A stretch of 64,000 nt of DNA from Unio delphinus. Its lineage: Eukaryota; Mollusca; Bivalvia; Unionida; Unionidae. The position numbers and the translations under genes were made by a program. The notes beneath the pieces are model-generated. The model saw only the letters and a program-made list of their open reading frames with translations, did not search any database and was not told the origin of the DNA. Within the stretch, counting starts at the first letter, position 1. Each line of letters starts with the position of its first letter. Of this stretch, positions 51,436-63,782 are shown in pieces. Location: positions 124,001 to 188,000 of the forward strand of contig JAQISU010000026.1 in NCBI GenBank assembly GCA_029339505.1, written 5' to 3'.

Positions 51436-51531
<96 letters not shown>
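51436..51531. repeat. (TA)n microsatellite, 96 bp
   Basis: Pure TA inside transposon copy B. Confidence 0.98.
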
Positions 51532-51533
<2 letters not shown>

Positions 51534-51729
51534 TGGCGTACATGCGGGTTTCAAACTTTCAGCGATATTGTTGCACTTGCAGGGCTATGCCATTTTATTT
51601 CAAGCTAAATGGAATAATGCCAGTTTATATAAAATATGTTATTTTATGAGTTTTGATAAAGAATTAACAATACAGAAATAAAATGGCGGTATAAAAACTT
51701 GACTGTTCATTGTAAAATTGAGACTCACC

Positions 51730-51913
51730 TATCCAGCAAGAATTTGGCGACCTCTGGATTAGTTTTCAGGCTCAAAGTGGACTTATTTTTATTCCATCGT
51801 TCATGCTGGTCACCAATACATATGCGTGTGCTGCCATAATTTGCCCAGAGAGCTCCCCCCCCCCCTCCTTTCAGAACCTAAGCCTTCGCATTCGATATAG
51901 TTGGGTCCGCCAT
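51730..51913 (-). pseudogene. First exon of the copy B transposon gene, frame-broken
   Basis: The minus strand has an ATG at 51911-51913 (MADPTISNAKA) followed by a stop and a G-run. It then has an open stretch GSTRICIGDQHERWNKNK, then LSLKTNPEVAKFLLDR, ending at a consensus donor GTGAGT near 51727. Short basic N-terminal blocks of the type ...HERW...L......VA.FLLD are familiar from N-termini of uncharacterised transposon-like proteins in marine animals. The ~266-bp distance to the right TIR suits a first exon. A frameshift around the G-run makes it non-functional. Confidence 0.5.
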
Positions 51914-52611
51914 TATTTTTGTAAACACGTGTTTGCGCATGGGTAAAATTCTTCGGGAGAAGTCAACTTAGAGGTTACATGAATATAGGCGTGGCAAATA
52001 GCGAATTTTTGTCTGCCAGACAATAATGAAAAATCGCGTATTTTATCACACAATTTCCGATACTAGCCTGATTTCGGTCTCAGTAACAACCTGAATCGTA
52101 ATTTTTCAACTAAATAAGTAATCACGAACTGAAAAAAGAAATATATAATTTCATTTATTTTTACTTAGGTTGTATGCCTTTAAATCAGGGAGATGGCAGA
52201 GACCATGTACCACACTTGATCAAAGAACTTTTAATTTTGCATCGTGCCGGATGACGAGTATCACTGTTTATTATATACTAAAGTGAAAAGTATATATTAT
52301 ATCTACTTAAGTGAGATATTGACGAAATATTTGTCCTAATTTTGTTCATTCTTGCATTGTCACATGTGAAAAGAAGATTTTCTACCATGCCATGCGTTTG
52401 ATTGTGTGTACCTTGAAAAGTTGTACCTGCAGGAACAAAAACGAGTACTGTGTGAACAAGGGCAAATAGATGGAAACTGGCTTATATTTCAGACATGGAA
52501 ATAAATCCTTGATGACGAAATATGACCAGATACCGTTCGCATCTCTCTAAAGTGTTTTCCCCGTACTTCCTTGACAAGCAACAGTAAATCCCTTACTTCA
52601 CTGACAAACAA

Positions 52612-52612
52612 C

Positions 52613-52651
<39 letters not shown>

Positions 52652-52998
52652 TTTTGATTTTTAACGTATCTTCAACAATTTTTCAGTCATATCGCTACGA
52701 TGTCTGCAGTGTGACAGTTTATAGTGATGTCTAGCACGGGGACATCATTCCGCAGACATGGAGCATGATGTCTCACACAGTCACTCCGCAGACATGGATC
52801 ATGATGTCCGACACAGTCACATTATCCTGGAACCAGGCCGACCAGTCATAGCACTAGCCTCTTACTGCTGAGCACCAAGTGAGGCAGCTGTGAGTACCAT
52901 TTTCGTAAGTTTTTGGTATGATTCGGCCGAGGATTGAACCCACAACCTCTCGCATCCGAGGCGGATACTATGACTACTAGATCAATGGAGCTGCCGAC
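52612..52998 (-). mobile_element. Full-length tRNA-derived SINE with (CA)n tail
   Basis: On the minus strand a tRNA-like head has an A-box-like region near 52972-52983 and a B-box GGTTCAATCC near 52931-52941. The body follows, including a ~45-bp internal duplication (cgcagacatgga(g/t)catgatgt). The 3' end ctgtcacactgcagacatcg then ttgaagatacgttaaaaatc runs straight into a (CA)n tail, seen as (GT)n at 52614-52650. Matching copies lie at 1-178, 14044-14165 and 25775-25885. Confidence 0.82.
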
Positions 52999-53321
52999 AA
53001 ATAACATAAAAAATACAACACAGCAACATAACTAGGATCAAGATCAACCTCCTTCTAAAACAATTGAGTTGTCAGCTAAAAAAATCAGGAATTTCCAAGC
53101 GAAAAATTAATGTCCTAAACTAGGAGATATATAAACATGTTTGCATTCATTATTAATTACCTAACACTTTAATATATGATCATTGATAAATATTAGCTAT
53201 ATATTGTGTTGTTTACAAAATAAATGCCACTAGTAATGTATATAGGCTGTTGACTCAATTACGTTCAACGTGAACCAAACAAATTTATAAAAATGACATA
53301 TCACTGTTTATTATATTTCAC

Positions 53322-53467
<146 letters not shown>

Positions 53468-53835
53468 TAGGAAGCAAGTATACCGTTTATCGGAGGAAAA
53501 TTTAGTAATTATCTGACACATATTCTAATTTAGTCAAGCATAATAAGTATCAAAAAGTGATACATTTCACTGAGTTGACAATGCTGGTATAATCTTATGC
53601 ATTAACAGCCTCAGTAACTTTAAACCAGACACTTTCTAGGTCGGAGTGTGAAACTCCCCCACACCACCCCAACCTTTCAATTTTCCAAGCAGAACATTTT
53701 CCCATTCTAAAACATTATAAGAACAAAATTCTCTTTTATTTCAATTCAGGGATCTTTTAATTTTTTCTTTGTACTCCATACTGACTGACAGCCACATACT
53801 AAAGAAAAACTCAACCATCCACCAATATTACTTAC

Positions 53836-54106
53836 AGTTAGCTCGGACGTGAATCCATTGAGATTATCTATCATGTGCTCAAATTTCAACGTAGAGAATC
53901 TTCCTGTGTGGTCGTTTACGATTGTCATAAACGACCTCAACTTCGTCCTTAACTGAGGGCTGATTGGAAGAAGCATTGTGAAACTACACCTGAGAAAAAT
54001 CTCAGCTAAGCCAAAACTCACGGATTTGAGGTTGTGGATGTCTTCGAACTTAAGATGTTTAGTGGAACCGGCGCCTGGTTTTCCTAGGAGAAACCCATGA
54101 CCTAGA
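53836..54106 (-). CDS. Exon-like ORF, unknown gene
   Basis: On the minus strand an acceptor (gattttag) precedes 54106 and a consensus donor GTAAGT follows 53836. Between them 90 codons stay open: GHGFLLGKPGAGSTKHLKF, EDIHNLKSVSFGLAEIFL, SPQLRTKLRSFMTIVNDHTG and LKFEHMIDNLNGFTSELT. The LKFE(D/H) wording occurs twice. Composition is much more protein-like than that of neighbouring chance ORFs. I do not recognise the family and no partner exon was identified within the window, so it could be an exon of a gene with long introns, a gene relic or part of a mobile element. Confidence 0.38.
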
Positions 54107-55660
54107 CTAAAATCAAGACAAATTCGTCTACAAGATTTCTTACATAGTTTCCAAAGTCAAAAAGTCACAATAACATGTTTACTTAAGCAAAATGACCTCA
54201 TCCCAAAGTACAAATTAACTATTCTGAAGATATGTAATGTGTTTAGAAATGACTATTGCATGATATAAACTTCAAATCGAATACACTAATTACTAATATA
54301 ACTCTAAGCCTTCTATACCTTATAACTTTATCCTTAAATCACACGTGAATGCTTGGTTTACGCAAGTGCTCGAACGCATGACGAGTCTCCTTCCGCCAGC
54401 GATGCTACTATGCTTGGCTTCGTAACCACGCCAATACTCTTCTGTAGCGAACTATGATTGCGATTATTGATCGCATGTATCCTGCATGAAATATTGTTTT
54501 CTCAGCGTGAGAATATATAGCTAGCAGAATATGCTATTATTATCATGACTATACATAGTAAAATAGTCCAAGAAACTGCCTTCTTTTTGTCCAACCACAG
54601 ACAATCTGAGCATCAACGCAAAATCGATGGACTCGGCTACCGCTTGGATAAATGTTTAGTAGCAACACACAGTCATGGAACTTGCCTTTGAGGTCTCACT
54701 GGATAGTTTCGTATTTTGAGACCTCACTAATATTTAAAGTAGAAAGCATGAGCCTTAATATCACAGTCCTAGCATTGTTCAGTTCACATATAAGCAAAAT
54801 CTGTAACGTGGTTTAGATTTACGTTGATTTAGGCTTGGATATAGGTTGACTTGTGACTGACTGCCTGTCACAGTTAGACTAGCATTAGAGATCAAATGCG
54901 TAACTTGGGCTTCAAAGGAGCGGCCGATATGGCTGACGTATTTACATGCGTCTGCTTCAAAGGTAAATATCTAAAATTCTAGATGGTTGAGGGGTGATGA
55001 AAAGTATTCTAATTTGTTACAGTACTAGTGCTGTATTCATGCATAAGGCACATACTGATTCTTTTAGCTGTCTTGCCACAGGAAAATATTCAAAATAGGT
55101 CTTTCCTGTAAAAAATGAATGTAAAAAAGAGGGGTTGGTGGCAGTTTTGGTTCGGTATAAATGTCACTAGTTACATAAGGAAATAACTGTAATACCTCAG
55201 TCAGATTCTTACAAGCATCCTTTCAACAAAAAATGATTGGTCATTATTTTTATTTGAATCTTTAATGTAATATTATTATCATTTTTCTGCAATAGGTCAT
55301 TGTCGGACGAAAAGTGAGACCTTAGCTTCTGTGCCGAAGTCACTGTAGTTAGTCTTGGTCAGGAGTACCTGCTCCATTTTGTTTCGCCGCTAATGCATCT
55401 GCTGTACTTCCTGCTGAGTCTCGACTTGTCATAACCCTACCTCAAACTAGTCCTCCGGCCCCATCTCGGATTTCCATCTCCTTTGCAGACTGGACAGAAA
55501 TCTCGGAATGAGAAGAAACAGGAAATTCGATCAACCGTTGTTTTTCTATAAAATTGATAATAGTATCACAAGTCGTTCCTTTCTATGACATTCTATCATA
55601 CTATGTTCTGCCTTCCTGGACATACTATGTCTCTGAATCACACCCCCCATATATACCCCA
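54107..55660. other. Intergenic stretch with weak signals
   Basis: At 54360-54430 the minus strand has a tRNA-like patch (ggcggaaggag, then gcgttcgagcac) that resembles the head of the 1-178 SINE. At 54931-54962 ATGGCTGACG...AAAG|GTAAAT could be a tiny first exon. At 55310-55510 a GC-richer block shows broken frames. None is strong enough to call. Confidence 0.3.

Positions 55661-55663
<3 letters not shown>

Positions 55664-55726
<63 letters not shown>
55664..55726. repeat. (TA)n microsatellite
   Basis: About 63 bp of TA. Confidence 0.97.
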
Positions 55727-55728
<2 letters not shown>

Positions 55729-57759
55729 CAACCATTCACCTATTGACCAGTTATTGGACAAACGCATGTTGTAAACCAATTTATAATGCATGCATTAGTT
55801 GTAGTTTCACAACAGACACTTCAGAAAAAATGTTTTTTTTCCTTCGTAAATGTTGTAGAAGTTATGACATTAAGATCCCAATATATTAATTATCCAGTGG
55901 CGTCAAATATTGCATACAGCTATTTTTTGTTTTTGTTGGAAACAGTTGCACTAGCAAAGCTATATATGTGTTGTGCTAATGTATTAGCTTTTATGTTAAC
56001 TCCAATGATATTGTTAGGAACCATCTCCACGTTTTACAGACTTGTTCCAAAACTCCCCAAGATCGATTTGCGATTATATGTCACTGATCAAGATTTGAAG
56101 TGGATTTCTAACTCACATTTGTTTTTGTCTTGTAGACATGGAACTTATAAGAAGATGGCGACTTCAGGTGTTGATGCAGAATGTATAGCTGACCTGATGC
56201 TACACAAAGTAACAATGTAGTTCGCTCTTTTTTGGGCTTGCTCCAGAGTCTTTATTAGATCCGTGGTTCTGATCATTCCTGAAATGATAAGCAACAATCG
56301 AAAATAAACAGAAAACAATCTCCTGTAGTTTCCCTAAATCACCACCTGCCATCGGGAAAGGAAATAATGACATCTACTACGATTACGGAATATCACGATA
56401 CATTTTTACAGTATGTTGCTTTACTCCTTACAAAATATTTAAAGACACGTTCGTGAAAATCACTCACATTCTAGTAGTGGATCATTCTTTTACAAGCTAT
56501 TCATGTACTGTGGACGAAAATCTCCTACTTCAGCGGAAAGGGGAGGCAAATGTGGGACGCATTTGAGTAGCTTGATTGCTTTGAATTTTTTCACAAATCA
56601 TTCACGCTATTCTGATTGTACATCGTCTACTTAACTAGTATACCACACTTGAGATCAGAAGCTCATTTGATGCAGACTATGTTGAAAATACACGTAAACC
56701 AAGATGAGTCATCATTATCAGGTCAGATATGGGAAGAAACAATAATACTTAGTATTATAATTAATGCCAAAATATGTTGATATATCACGAGTCTCACAAA
56801 AACGAAATCAGCCCTTACAAGTTATTTAGCAATCAGAACTTTGAGATCGCACGGTGACTCAAAGGATTACAGATCAGCTGCCGCGAGACAATGAAGAGCG
56901 TTTGACGGTTTTTACGTGAATATAAAAGAGAAGATACCAGACCTTTTAAATTCCGACTCAAACATTTTAGTCAACATACGTACGTTTTCCACTCGTAAGC
57001 ACAGCAAACCTTGCTCTTTATTAAGGACACTCGTCAAAAGAAGTTAGTGTAGCGATCATATGTTTTTGTCTCTTATCGAGTTTTCGTAAGCTGATTTAAA
57101 GCAAAATCAGATTCTGAGGAGGTAAAGCATCAGTTTTGAGCTATTGGTCCGTTATGTCGTGATTGCAATATTGCAGCTATCAGATTAAACGACTTTAGAT
57201 GCACGTACACAAGCGTGAGTACAAATGACACTGATAAACTTGTTATAATATAACCTCTATCACCCATGAATAAATTCAAAATATATAGAAATAATTATCA
57301 TCTTAAATACTGTTAAAAAGTGGAATAGATATATAGAAGGAGAAATCGATAGCATTTTTAAAAAAAATAAAACTACAATGAAGATCGTTTCATACACGTA
57401 TGAGCTAGCAGTGAATGCTCGTGCGCATATGTTTAGCAGGAAAAATAGTCGCTAAGTTCGTGGAAAATTAACGCACCTGACAAGAAGGTTCAGCAAAGAA
57501 TTCAGATGGAAGTAAGGAAAACGATACGGCAGCTCTAGGTCGAGAATATAGCATCACCAAAATTAACGCCAGATACAGCAACATCGATGTGTACCCCACC
57601 CCACCCATCTGGACTCTGATTAGTCAATTCGTAATCCAGGGGCAAGATACGAATGGAAATGATAGATTGACAAGTTGTACGCTAGTCTCCAAGGCACTAG
57701 AACAATTCGTATCAAAGGAATATATAGACCAAATACTAAAATAAATTTTATTCAAGCTG
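55727..57759. other. Intergenic stretch
   Basis: It contains a 144-codon plus-strand ORF (55786-56220) with hydrophobic stretches but no recognisable domain, start context or splice support. Otherwise nothing was recognised. Confidence 0.4.
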
Positions 57760-58027
57760 GAATGAACGATTCTCTGAAAAGGATGAAAAATAATTTAGAA
57801 CGTAATATTTCAAAAGAGATTGAGATGTGCGAAATTATTTGTAAAATTTAAGCGATGACATTTTCGAAGCAAGAGAGTCCTTAACAGAAAGAATTAATAA
57901 GCTTAAGACAGAAAACAAAATAATAGGGGAAAAATATAATGCAATATTACAGGTTGTGAATGTCTCACTGAAGAAGAGATTTGATGACTTAGACCTGCAG
58001 ATGAAAATATTCAATTGTACGGGATAG
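57760..58027 (+). pseudogene. Coiled-coil ORF remnant, possibly LINE ORF1
   Basis: The frame 57854-58027 reads DDIFEARESLTERINKLKTE, then NKIIGEKYNAILQ, then DLDLQMKIF, ending TAG. Coding-like sequence in another frame precedes it (NDSLKRMKNNLERNISKEIE). Charged heptad-rich sequence followed by a ...LDLQ... block is typical of LINE ORF1 coiled coils, but no RRM or zinc knuckle is visible. It is broken by a stop at about 57848. Confidence 0.35.
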
Positions 58028-58507
58028 AATACTCGAACAAGGAACACAGATGAAACCTTTTTGCAAAATTAACACAATTTTGGCTTTTCTATTTGATAAT
58101 AAGGAAAGATTAGTTTAATATTAAGATCTTTTATTAGTACTTCCTGAACCTACATTCTCTAGCGAGCCGTAACGACCTGACTGTTAAAGAGCCGTGTAAT
58201 GTAACTGATGCGGCGTCTGGACTCTTTGATAGACTGCTCCCGCTTTCTGATTGAAGGGTATCATATTAACTGGAAATATGTTACTAATCACATGCATCGT
58301 GTATTTGGTGTTTTCCCAATAATTGGCATGTACCAGGCGAACCAAGCTATCTTCAAATAAATGTTCATTTAAATGGATACTTGTGTAAATCTGCAGTTTG
58401 TAGATAGTAATTGAGCTGTTTTAGATATTTGGCGCGAAACACAATATTGACGTATATCCTTCCAACTACACTATTTAACAGTGTTAACCTTGAGGACCAT
58501 TAGCTAA

Positions 58508-58569
58508 AATTGTCTAAGTTCAGCCAAATATTGGTCGAAATTGTCTAAGTTCTGCCAAATATTGGTCGA
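58508..58569 (+). repeat. 31-bp tandem duplication
   Basis: aattgtctaagttc(a/t)gcc plus aaatattggtcga occurs twice in tandem with one difference. Confidence 0.9.
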
Positions 58570-58754
58570 AATATATATTAAGTATCATTGACAGAACTGA
58601 AATTTCTTCAGTATCTCCACTGGAAATATCAGAATTTTAAATTTCCAAGACAAAATACCTTTATTCGACACAGTTGTCCTTACGCTTGTGCTTTACTAAT
58701 AATATGTTCTGTTTTGTGGTATAAGTAAACGCAGAGATAAAAACAAAATATTGT

Positions 58755-58916
58755 CAGTGCCTGATTACGGCCTTCCAGGGCCGTAAGCGCTCAAAACATT
58801 CTGGTACCCACCCCACCCCACCCCGTGAAAAAAAGATTTACAAGATAATAAAGTGGGAAAATACAAGTGTTGATATAAGCACGTTCTTAGTGTACTTTAT
58901 GGGTAATCCGGCCCTG
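58755..58916. mobile_element. hAT-type MITE
   Basis: The left end is CAGTGCCTGATTACGGCC. The right end, reverse complemented, is CAGGGCCGGATTACCC. The flanking 8-mers AATATTGT and AATATTGC differ at one position. 162 bp, non-coding, with a CCCCACCCC patch as in the copy at 22793. Confidence 0.88.
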
Positions 58917-61344
58917 AATATTGCTATCTTAATGAAAGTCTTGATATGCTACACGTATATGGACAAACAATATCTTACTTAGGATCCGACGTTTTAACAT
59001 TGATTACTTGCTGTAGTTTAGTCGAGTAAAATCAGTTTGCTTATCTTAGCGTAACTGCGCTTTTAACACATTGTATTCAAAATCATGATTAGGAAATGGG
59101 AGATAAGTTCTTTTCCCAAATGTACGCCAAGTCTGCCGACATGAGGTATAAAAAATGAACATATCACAGATAAATAGTTAACAATGGTAGAAAAAGTTAT
59201 GAAAATAAACAAAAAAGTTAAATACATGTGCTGTCGTAAATAACTGAAAAATATTTAGGTGTGAACACCCATTTCTTGGAACAGAACATCACGTAGTATT
59301 ATGACTGTTATGACTACATTTGAATATCACGCTTGGCAAAATACGTTTGATGGTCTAACGAATGTCTAACGATGTGTAACGGTTATATTATATTTAATTG
59401 TGCAAGTATTTATCTTTATATAAATTAATGTATTTTGGTTTGTACACATATACTTCTACGTTTATCTAATTTTTTGAAGATAATTTATATACCGTTATAT
59501 TTAAATAATGTATTAGATTCATTGTTTTATCGTGCATTACATTAAACTCTAACTGGATTAATAATTAAAGTAATTATATATCCAAACTTAGGTTCCGATG
59601 TCAGGGGTATCTCGATCTTAGACACCGTAGGGAAAATTTAATTTTCATATTTGTGGTTTTTCTATAGTTTATGTCTTTTGTACGTCTTTATGGATCATGG
59701 AATATACATTTTGGCATCTAAGATATCAACTCCACTTAACATGTTGACTTAACTTTCTTGAATGAACTTTTATTGTGCAATGTATTTCTTGTGTTTTGTG
59801 ATTGACCTCTGCAACTAAATTTGTTCTGCGAAAAAAAGAACCGAATTGAATTGAATAAATTTGAATCTATGCAATTATGCACGGCATAAATTTGCAAGTT
59901 CTTTTGTAACAAGAGTGAAGCTCACAGATATGAATAATATTAAAAATGCAACGACTCGGTTGTTAAATCCATGCAATTAGACCATATATAAAAAAAACAA
60001 TGTTGTGGCCGAAAATTACGTTGCATGTAAATGCATTCTAGAAATGGTTTATTCAAAGCACGCTGTATGTAACACGTGGTAAGGCTCCAAGGAAGCAGCT
60101 GGCTACCATGAAGTACTAACGTATAACAATTATATATAAAAACATAAATATCTAATTTTGACATTGTGAATCTATTGTCATTTAAACTATCAGCAAAATA
60201 CTTAATCGACTTTTAAATTCTTATGAGAAGCTTCTTGAAAACAAATTCGTTTCAACGCTGTTCAAAAACAGCTACTACAGAGACAGAAAAAGGCAATGAT
60301 TCTTGTTACCAAGCTGGAGTACAAAGAAATTGACCTTTCCACACGTGCCCTTAATATCATCCTCTAGTTAAAGAAAATTTTAGATTTTTTGGCATCAGCT
60401 ATGGCGACGGTTAGCGCTACATATCGGCAGCAGAAATAAAGGCACACTTGTTTAACGCTACGTGTTTCTAAACCCTTAAATAGTCTTATCTTTGCCTGGC
60501 ATCGAGGCTTGTAATATTATTATTGCAATCCAGTCCATGTTGTACAAGCTTTATTCAAGTTTAACCACCTCAAGTCATTTTAAGCAGTAGCACGTTTTGG
60601 CTTTATGCTTTGTATATTGTCCGCTAATGCTTTCGATCCCATGCTAGTGGTAGTCTGCGGTCTCGTCAGAAATGTGATGAAATCCCATATCCTTTTCTCA
60701 TGTAATGGGCGACAAATGCAGCGAATATATTTGCCATTATCCACGCCATAATCTTTTGACTGAAATATTAATTTGTCGCTCAGACTTTGGCACAGATTGG
60801 ATCTGAACAGGAAAACATGCTAATGAAATCCAATTGGTCAGGGTATGTTCAATAATTGCTAGCTCTATTTGGATTAAAATCTGCAGAAAACAATGCAGTC
60901 GACACTGCCAACATAAAGCACTTGTTGTTTATACATTAACACAACTTTAGCTGCTTTGTATGCTGGCTGCCACTTCCAAAAATGACCGTTCACAAAGAGG
61001 ATTGAACATGGAGGTGCATAAATGATATCTTGATATTTTGAAGCGTCAAGACGCTCCAACTAGAACCATCCCGTGAAACCTGTAAACGCCATTGCTAAGT
61101 GATTATAAAGCGCTTTTAATGTCAAATGACTGTTGCCGAAATGTGCAAGCTTGTTTGCTAAATAAAACTTGGTTCGGTTTCCGTCCTAGTAACCTTTTAA
61201 GTCGCAAACGAAACTCCTTCGACATAATCAACCTTAAACATCATTGCCAGACCACAATAAATACAAAACCGGAAAGGCGAATTAAAGTGGTTTTTTTTAT
61301 TTAAAAAAATGATTTTTACGAAGTAAATATCAGCGGATAGCTAG
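58917..61344. other. Intergenic stretch with a possible retroposon tail
   Basis: At about 59795-59865 ttgttctgcg, an A-run and accgaattgaattgaataaa look like the 3' end of a retroposon or a 3' UTR with an AATAAA. No coding region was linked to it. Nothing else was recognised. Confidence 0.35.
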
Positions 61345-61563
61345 TTGATATTAAGGATGGCTGTTATAGTAGTTGTTATCTCTGCGGCTGTTGCTGCTGG
61401 ACTTGCACGTAGTAAGCCAGACATCATCAGCGGATCTAAACCACCTACATTGGTCATATTTGTCTGGTTTAGCCTTGATATTGGGGTTGTCTGCATAACC
61501 TCTGTTCGCCGCCACAAAGATTATATATTTGATCCTTCGGAAATATATTCTGGTCTGAAATGA
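61345..61563 (+). CDS. Possible small membrane ORF, unknown
   Basis: 72 codons from ATG to TGA. The N-terminal MAVIVVVISAAVAAGLARS (from the second ATG) is signal-anchor-like. A second hydrophobic run, PTLVIFVWFSLDIGVVCIT, is followed by a basic-polar tail VRRHKDYIFDPSEIYSGL. The sequence is GC-richer and more protein-like than its surroundings. An upstream attaag could be an acceptor, making it a last exon. I recognise no family and the ORF may be chance. Confidence 0.28.
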   Translation: MILRMAVIVVVISAAVAAGLARSKPDIISGSKPPTLVIFVWFSLDIGVVCITSVRRHKDYIFDPSEIYSGLK

Positions 61564-63409
61564 GATACTGATGGCTAAAATAGCTCAACTGATCTCACAC
61601 GGAGATCTTTTGCTATCGATATCATATCACCCACTCACTATCCAGCCATCAGACTATAAACATCTAATCGGGCATACCCTCAGATAATAAAACAATTCCG
61701 GACTGTGTCAATTAAATTTCTTGACCACGTTGACCATTCAGCTTGAAGTAGAAACACAATACGTGAATCGCTGCTCGTATTTTATTGCCGTATAATAGGT
61801 AGGAATGCGGTTTTGAAATAAATTAGGAACTATTTTCTGTCCCGATATTCTTATGATATTTCTGTCGTAAAATTTTACGAATTATTTATTGCAAATGAAA
61901 TAAAATGTCGATAATATAATAAGCATTGTCGAGTGTTTAGACGGACATATTTTTCTCATACATCCATTCATCATTGGAAGGGGATCTAATATAAAGTAAA
62001 TCTCTGAATTGTGCAATCATGTGTACAATGATATAATATTTCTGTATCATACGCATCAGACTTCTTAAAAGAAAGATCTTTCCCTCGCAACAATTAATGT
62101 CCTCGTTTTCTTTATCATGGATACGATTTGTAGGTGCATCATATTCCTAGGCCTAATAAAGTCTGCATAACGTTTAACAATCGCCATAGTTCAGTCTAGT
62201 GCTAAATAATTCTGTCGTATACTATAGGAGAGTCACGATCCATTTAGTTTAATATTTGTACGAATATTAAACTTAGCATTCGCTGCTTTTTCTGTAAAAT
62301 AACTAAAATTAAATATTTTACCCGAGTTGGGTAATCCGAGTCAAGATAGAAGTTTCCTCACATAAAATGACAGAAATCTGAAACTGAAAGTAAACGAAAA
62401 ATACGTCCTGATAAAACTGTATACATGCCTTTTATAACAGCTATATTATAAATATAAAATATTTATTTATTGCTAAACTTTACTGGAATTTTGAGCTGGT
62501 CGAATTAGTACATTTAAACCAGAGTACCAGATAATCCAACGTTGGGTCAAGATAATTGAATTTCGAGTTTCGAATCAATCTTTACAAATAGAATCAAACA
62601 ACAATTAGTGTCGGCTTATTTCATAGAGGACTGACACAGAGGATAGTTTCTGCAGGTCACTTTCCGTAAAGTGCGGAGTCACCTATTAAACTTCGATGAC
62701 AGTGGCAGTCGACCTTATCCAGATGAGTGCCTTTGTAGAATCCCAAACTATGAGCAATTAGTCATGTGATGTAGAGACATAATACGATATTTTGATGAAG
62801 GTGGCTTATTTGTCACTAGGCATAAATTGATACGATCCATAATAAATTATTGGTAATCCTCGGCTCCAGACACGTGTGCTTAGAAAAGAATGGGTTGTGA
62901 AGAGTAACAGATAATTACTCTATGTACGCTTTCGAATCAGTAATGTAGCGTGCATTACTGTATTCAGGTTTCATTCACGTAAAATGTTAAATAATGTATT
63001 GAAATAGCTGCTTGTTTCAGTTGTGTTATTCCAGTAACATAATAATAAGATTAGTATGCATGTTTGTAAGTATATAATAAAAATTATTAACTGAGTATTG
63101 AGAAATATTGGGTCCGATGTCATGCGAAGTAGGATGCCTAAACGTGCATTCATACAATTCACTATAGCAAAGGTTTATAATAATTTACTCTTCACAGTCA
63201 GGAAAGAAAGATCAATAATTCTCTACGAAGAACTTAAATGTCGGCTACAGATGAGGAAGAAACATTTGAATAAATAAATGTTTAATGCATAAAAATGTAT
63301 TGGTGCTTTGCGATGCTACATCGTTTTCAATTTTTGCCAATTTAATGTTTATTAGCGTAAGACTTCGTAAACAGATAGGATACGGAATTAATTCAATAAA
63401 CCGGGCCAA

Positions 63410-63412
<3 letters not shown>
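61564..63412. other. Intergenic stretch, nothing recognised
   Basis: AT-rich; no ORF, repeat or TIR pair was supported. Confidence 0.5.

Positions 63413-63495
<83 letters not shown>
63413..63495 (+). repeat. (CT)n microsatellite, ~82 bp
   Basis: Uninterrupted CT, in inverted orientation to the (GA)n 215 bp downstream. Confidence 0.98.
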
Positions 63496-63500
<5 letters not shown>

Positions 63501-63707
63501 AGTGTTGAGAGTTACTATAATAATAACTTGGTCCAAACAGCATACTATCAGGGATGAAGGTAGAATTTCATACGCAGATATCGTCATTATATAAAGCATC
63601 AAATATGACAAAATGCAAAACAACATACAATAAACGCCTACCATAAAATGTACACGTAATTTGATTTGTTTAAACTTTATATAATTCATTTTTTTTAAAA
63701 GCAATCA

Positions 63708-63709
<2 letters not shown>

Positions 63710-63781
<72 letters not shown>
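63710..63781 (+). repeat. (GA)n microsatellite, ~71 bp
   Basis: Uninterrupted GA; together with the (CT)n at 63413 it forms a potential long inverted pair. Confidence 0.98.

Positions 63782-63782
<1 letters not shown>

Larger units (their letters stand above)
46456..52179 (-). mobile_element. TTAA-flanked DNA transposon, copy B (both ends present)
   Basis: The left end AGGCATACAATCTAAG starts at 46456. The right end CTTAGGTTGTATGCCT finishes at 52179, its inverse with one mismatch. TTAA follows on the right (52180-52183) and TTAT, one change away, precedes on the left. The total of about 5.7 kb includes a 1.56-kb LINE insertion at 47207-48768, an (AAT)n at about 50668-50732 and a (TA)n at 51436-51531. 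The part to 50056 aligns with copy A, apart from ~300 bp at about 49376-49670 that copy A lacks. The gene it carried runs on the minus strand; only exon fragments survive. Kolobok or piggyBac-type targeting is suggested by TTAA. Confidence 0.78.

Noticed and set aside
54360..54430. tRNA-like patch with GCGTTCGAGCAC on the minus strand
   Set aside because: Resembles a decayed SINE head; no foldable cloverleaf and no SINE body follows.
54931..54962. ATGGCTGACG... followed by GTAAAT, a possible first exon joining an AG at about 55296
   Set aside because: Splicing to that acceptor gives only about 28 residues before a stop; no partner exon found.
55786..56220. 144-codon plus-strand ORF
   Set aside because: Length alone is not convincing in such a window; there is no recognisable motif, and the ATG lies just after a (TA)n array.
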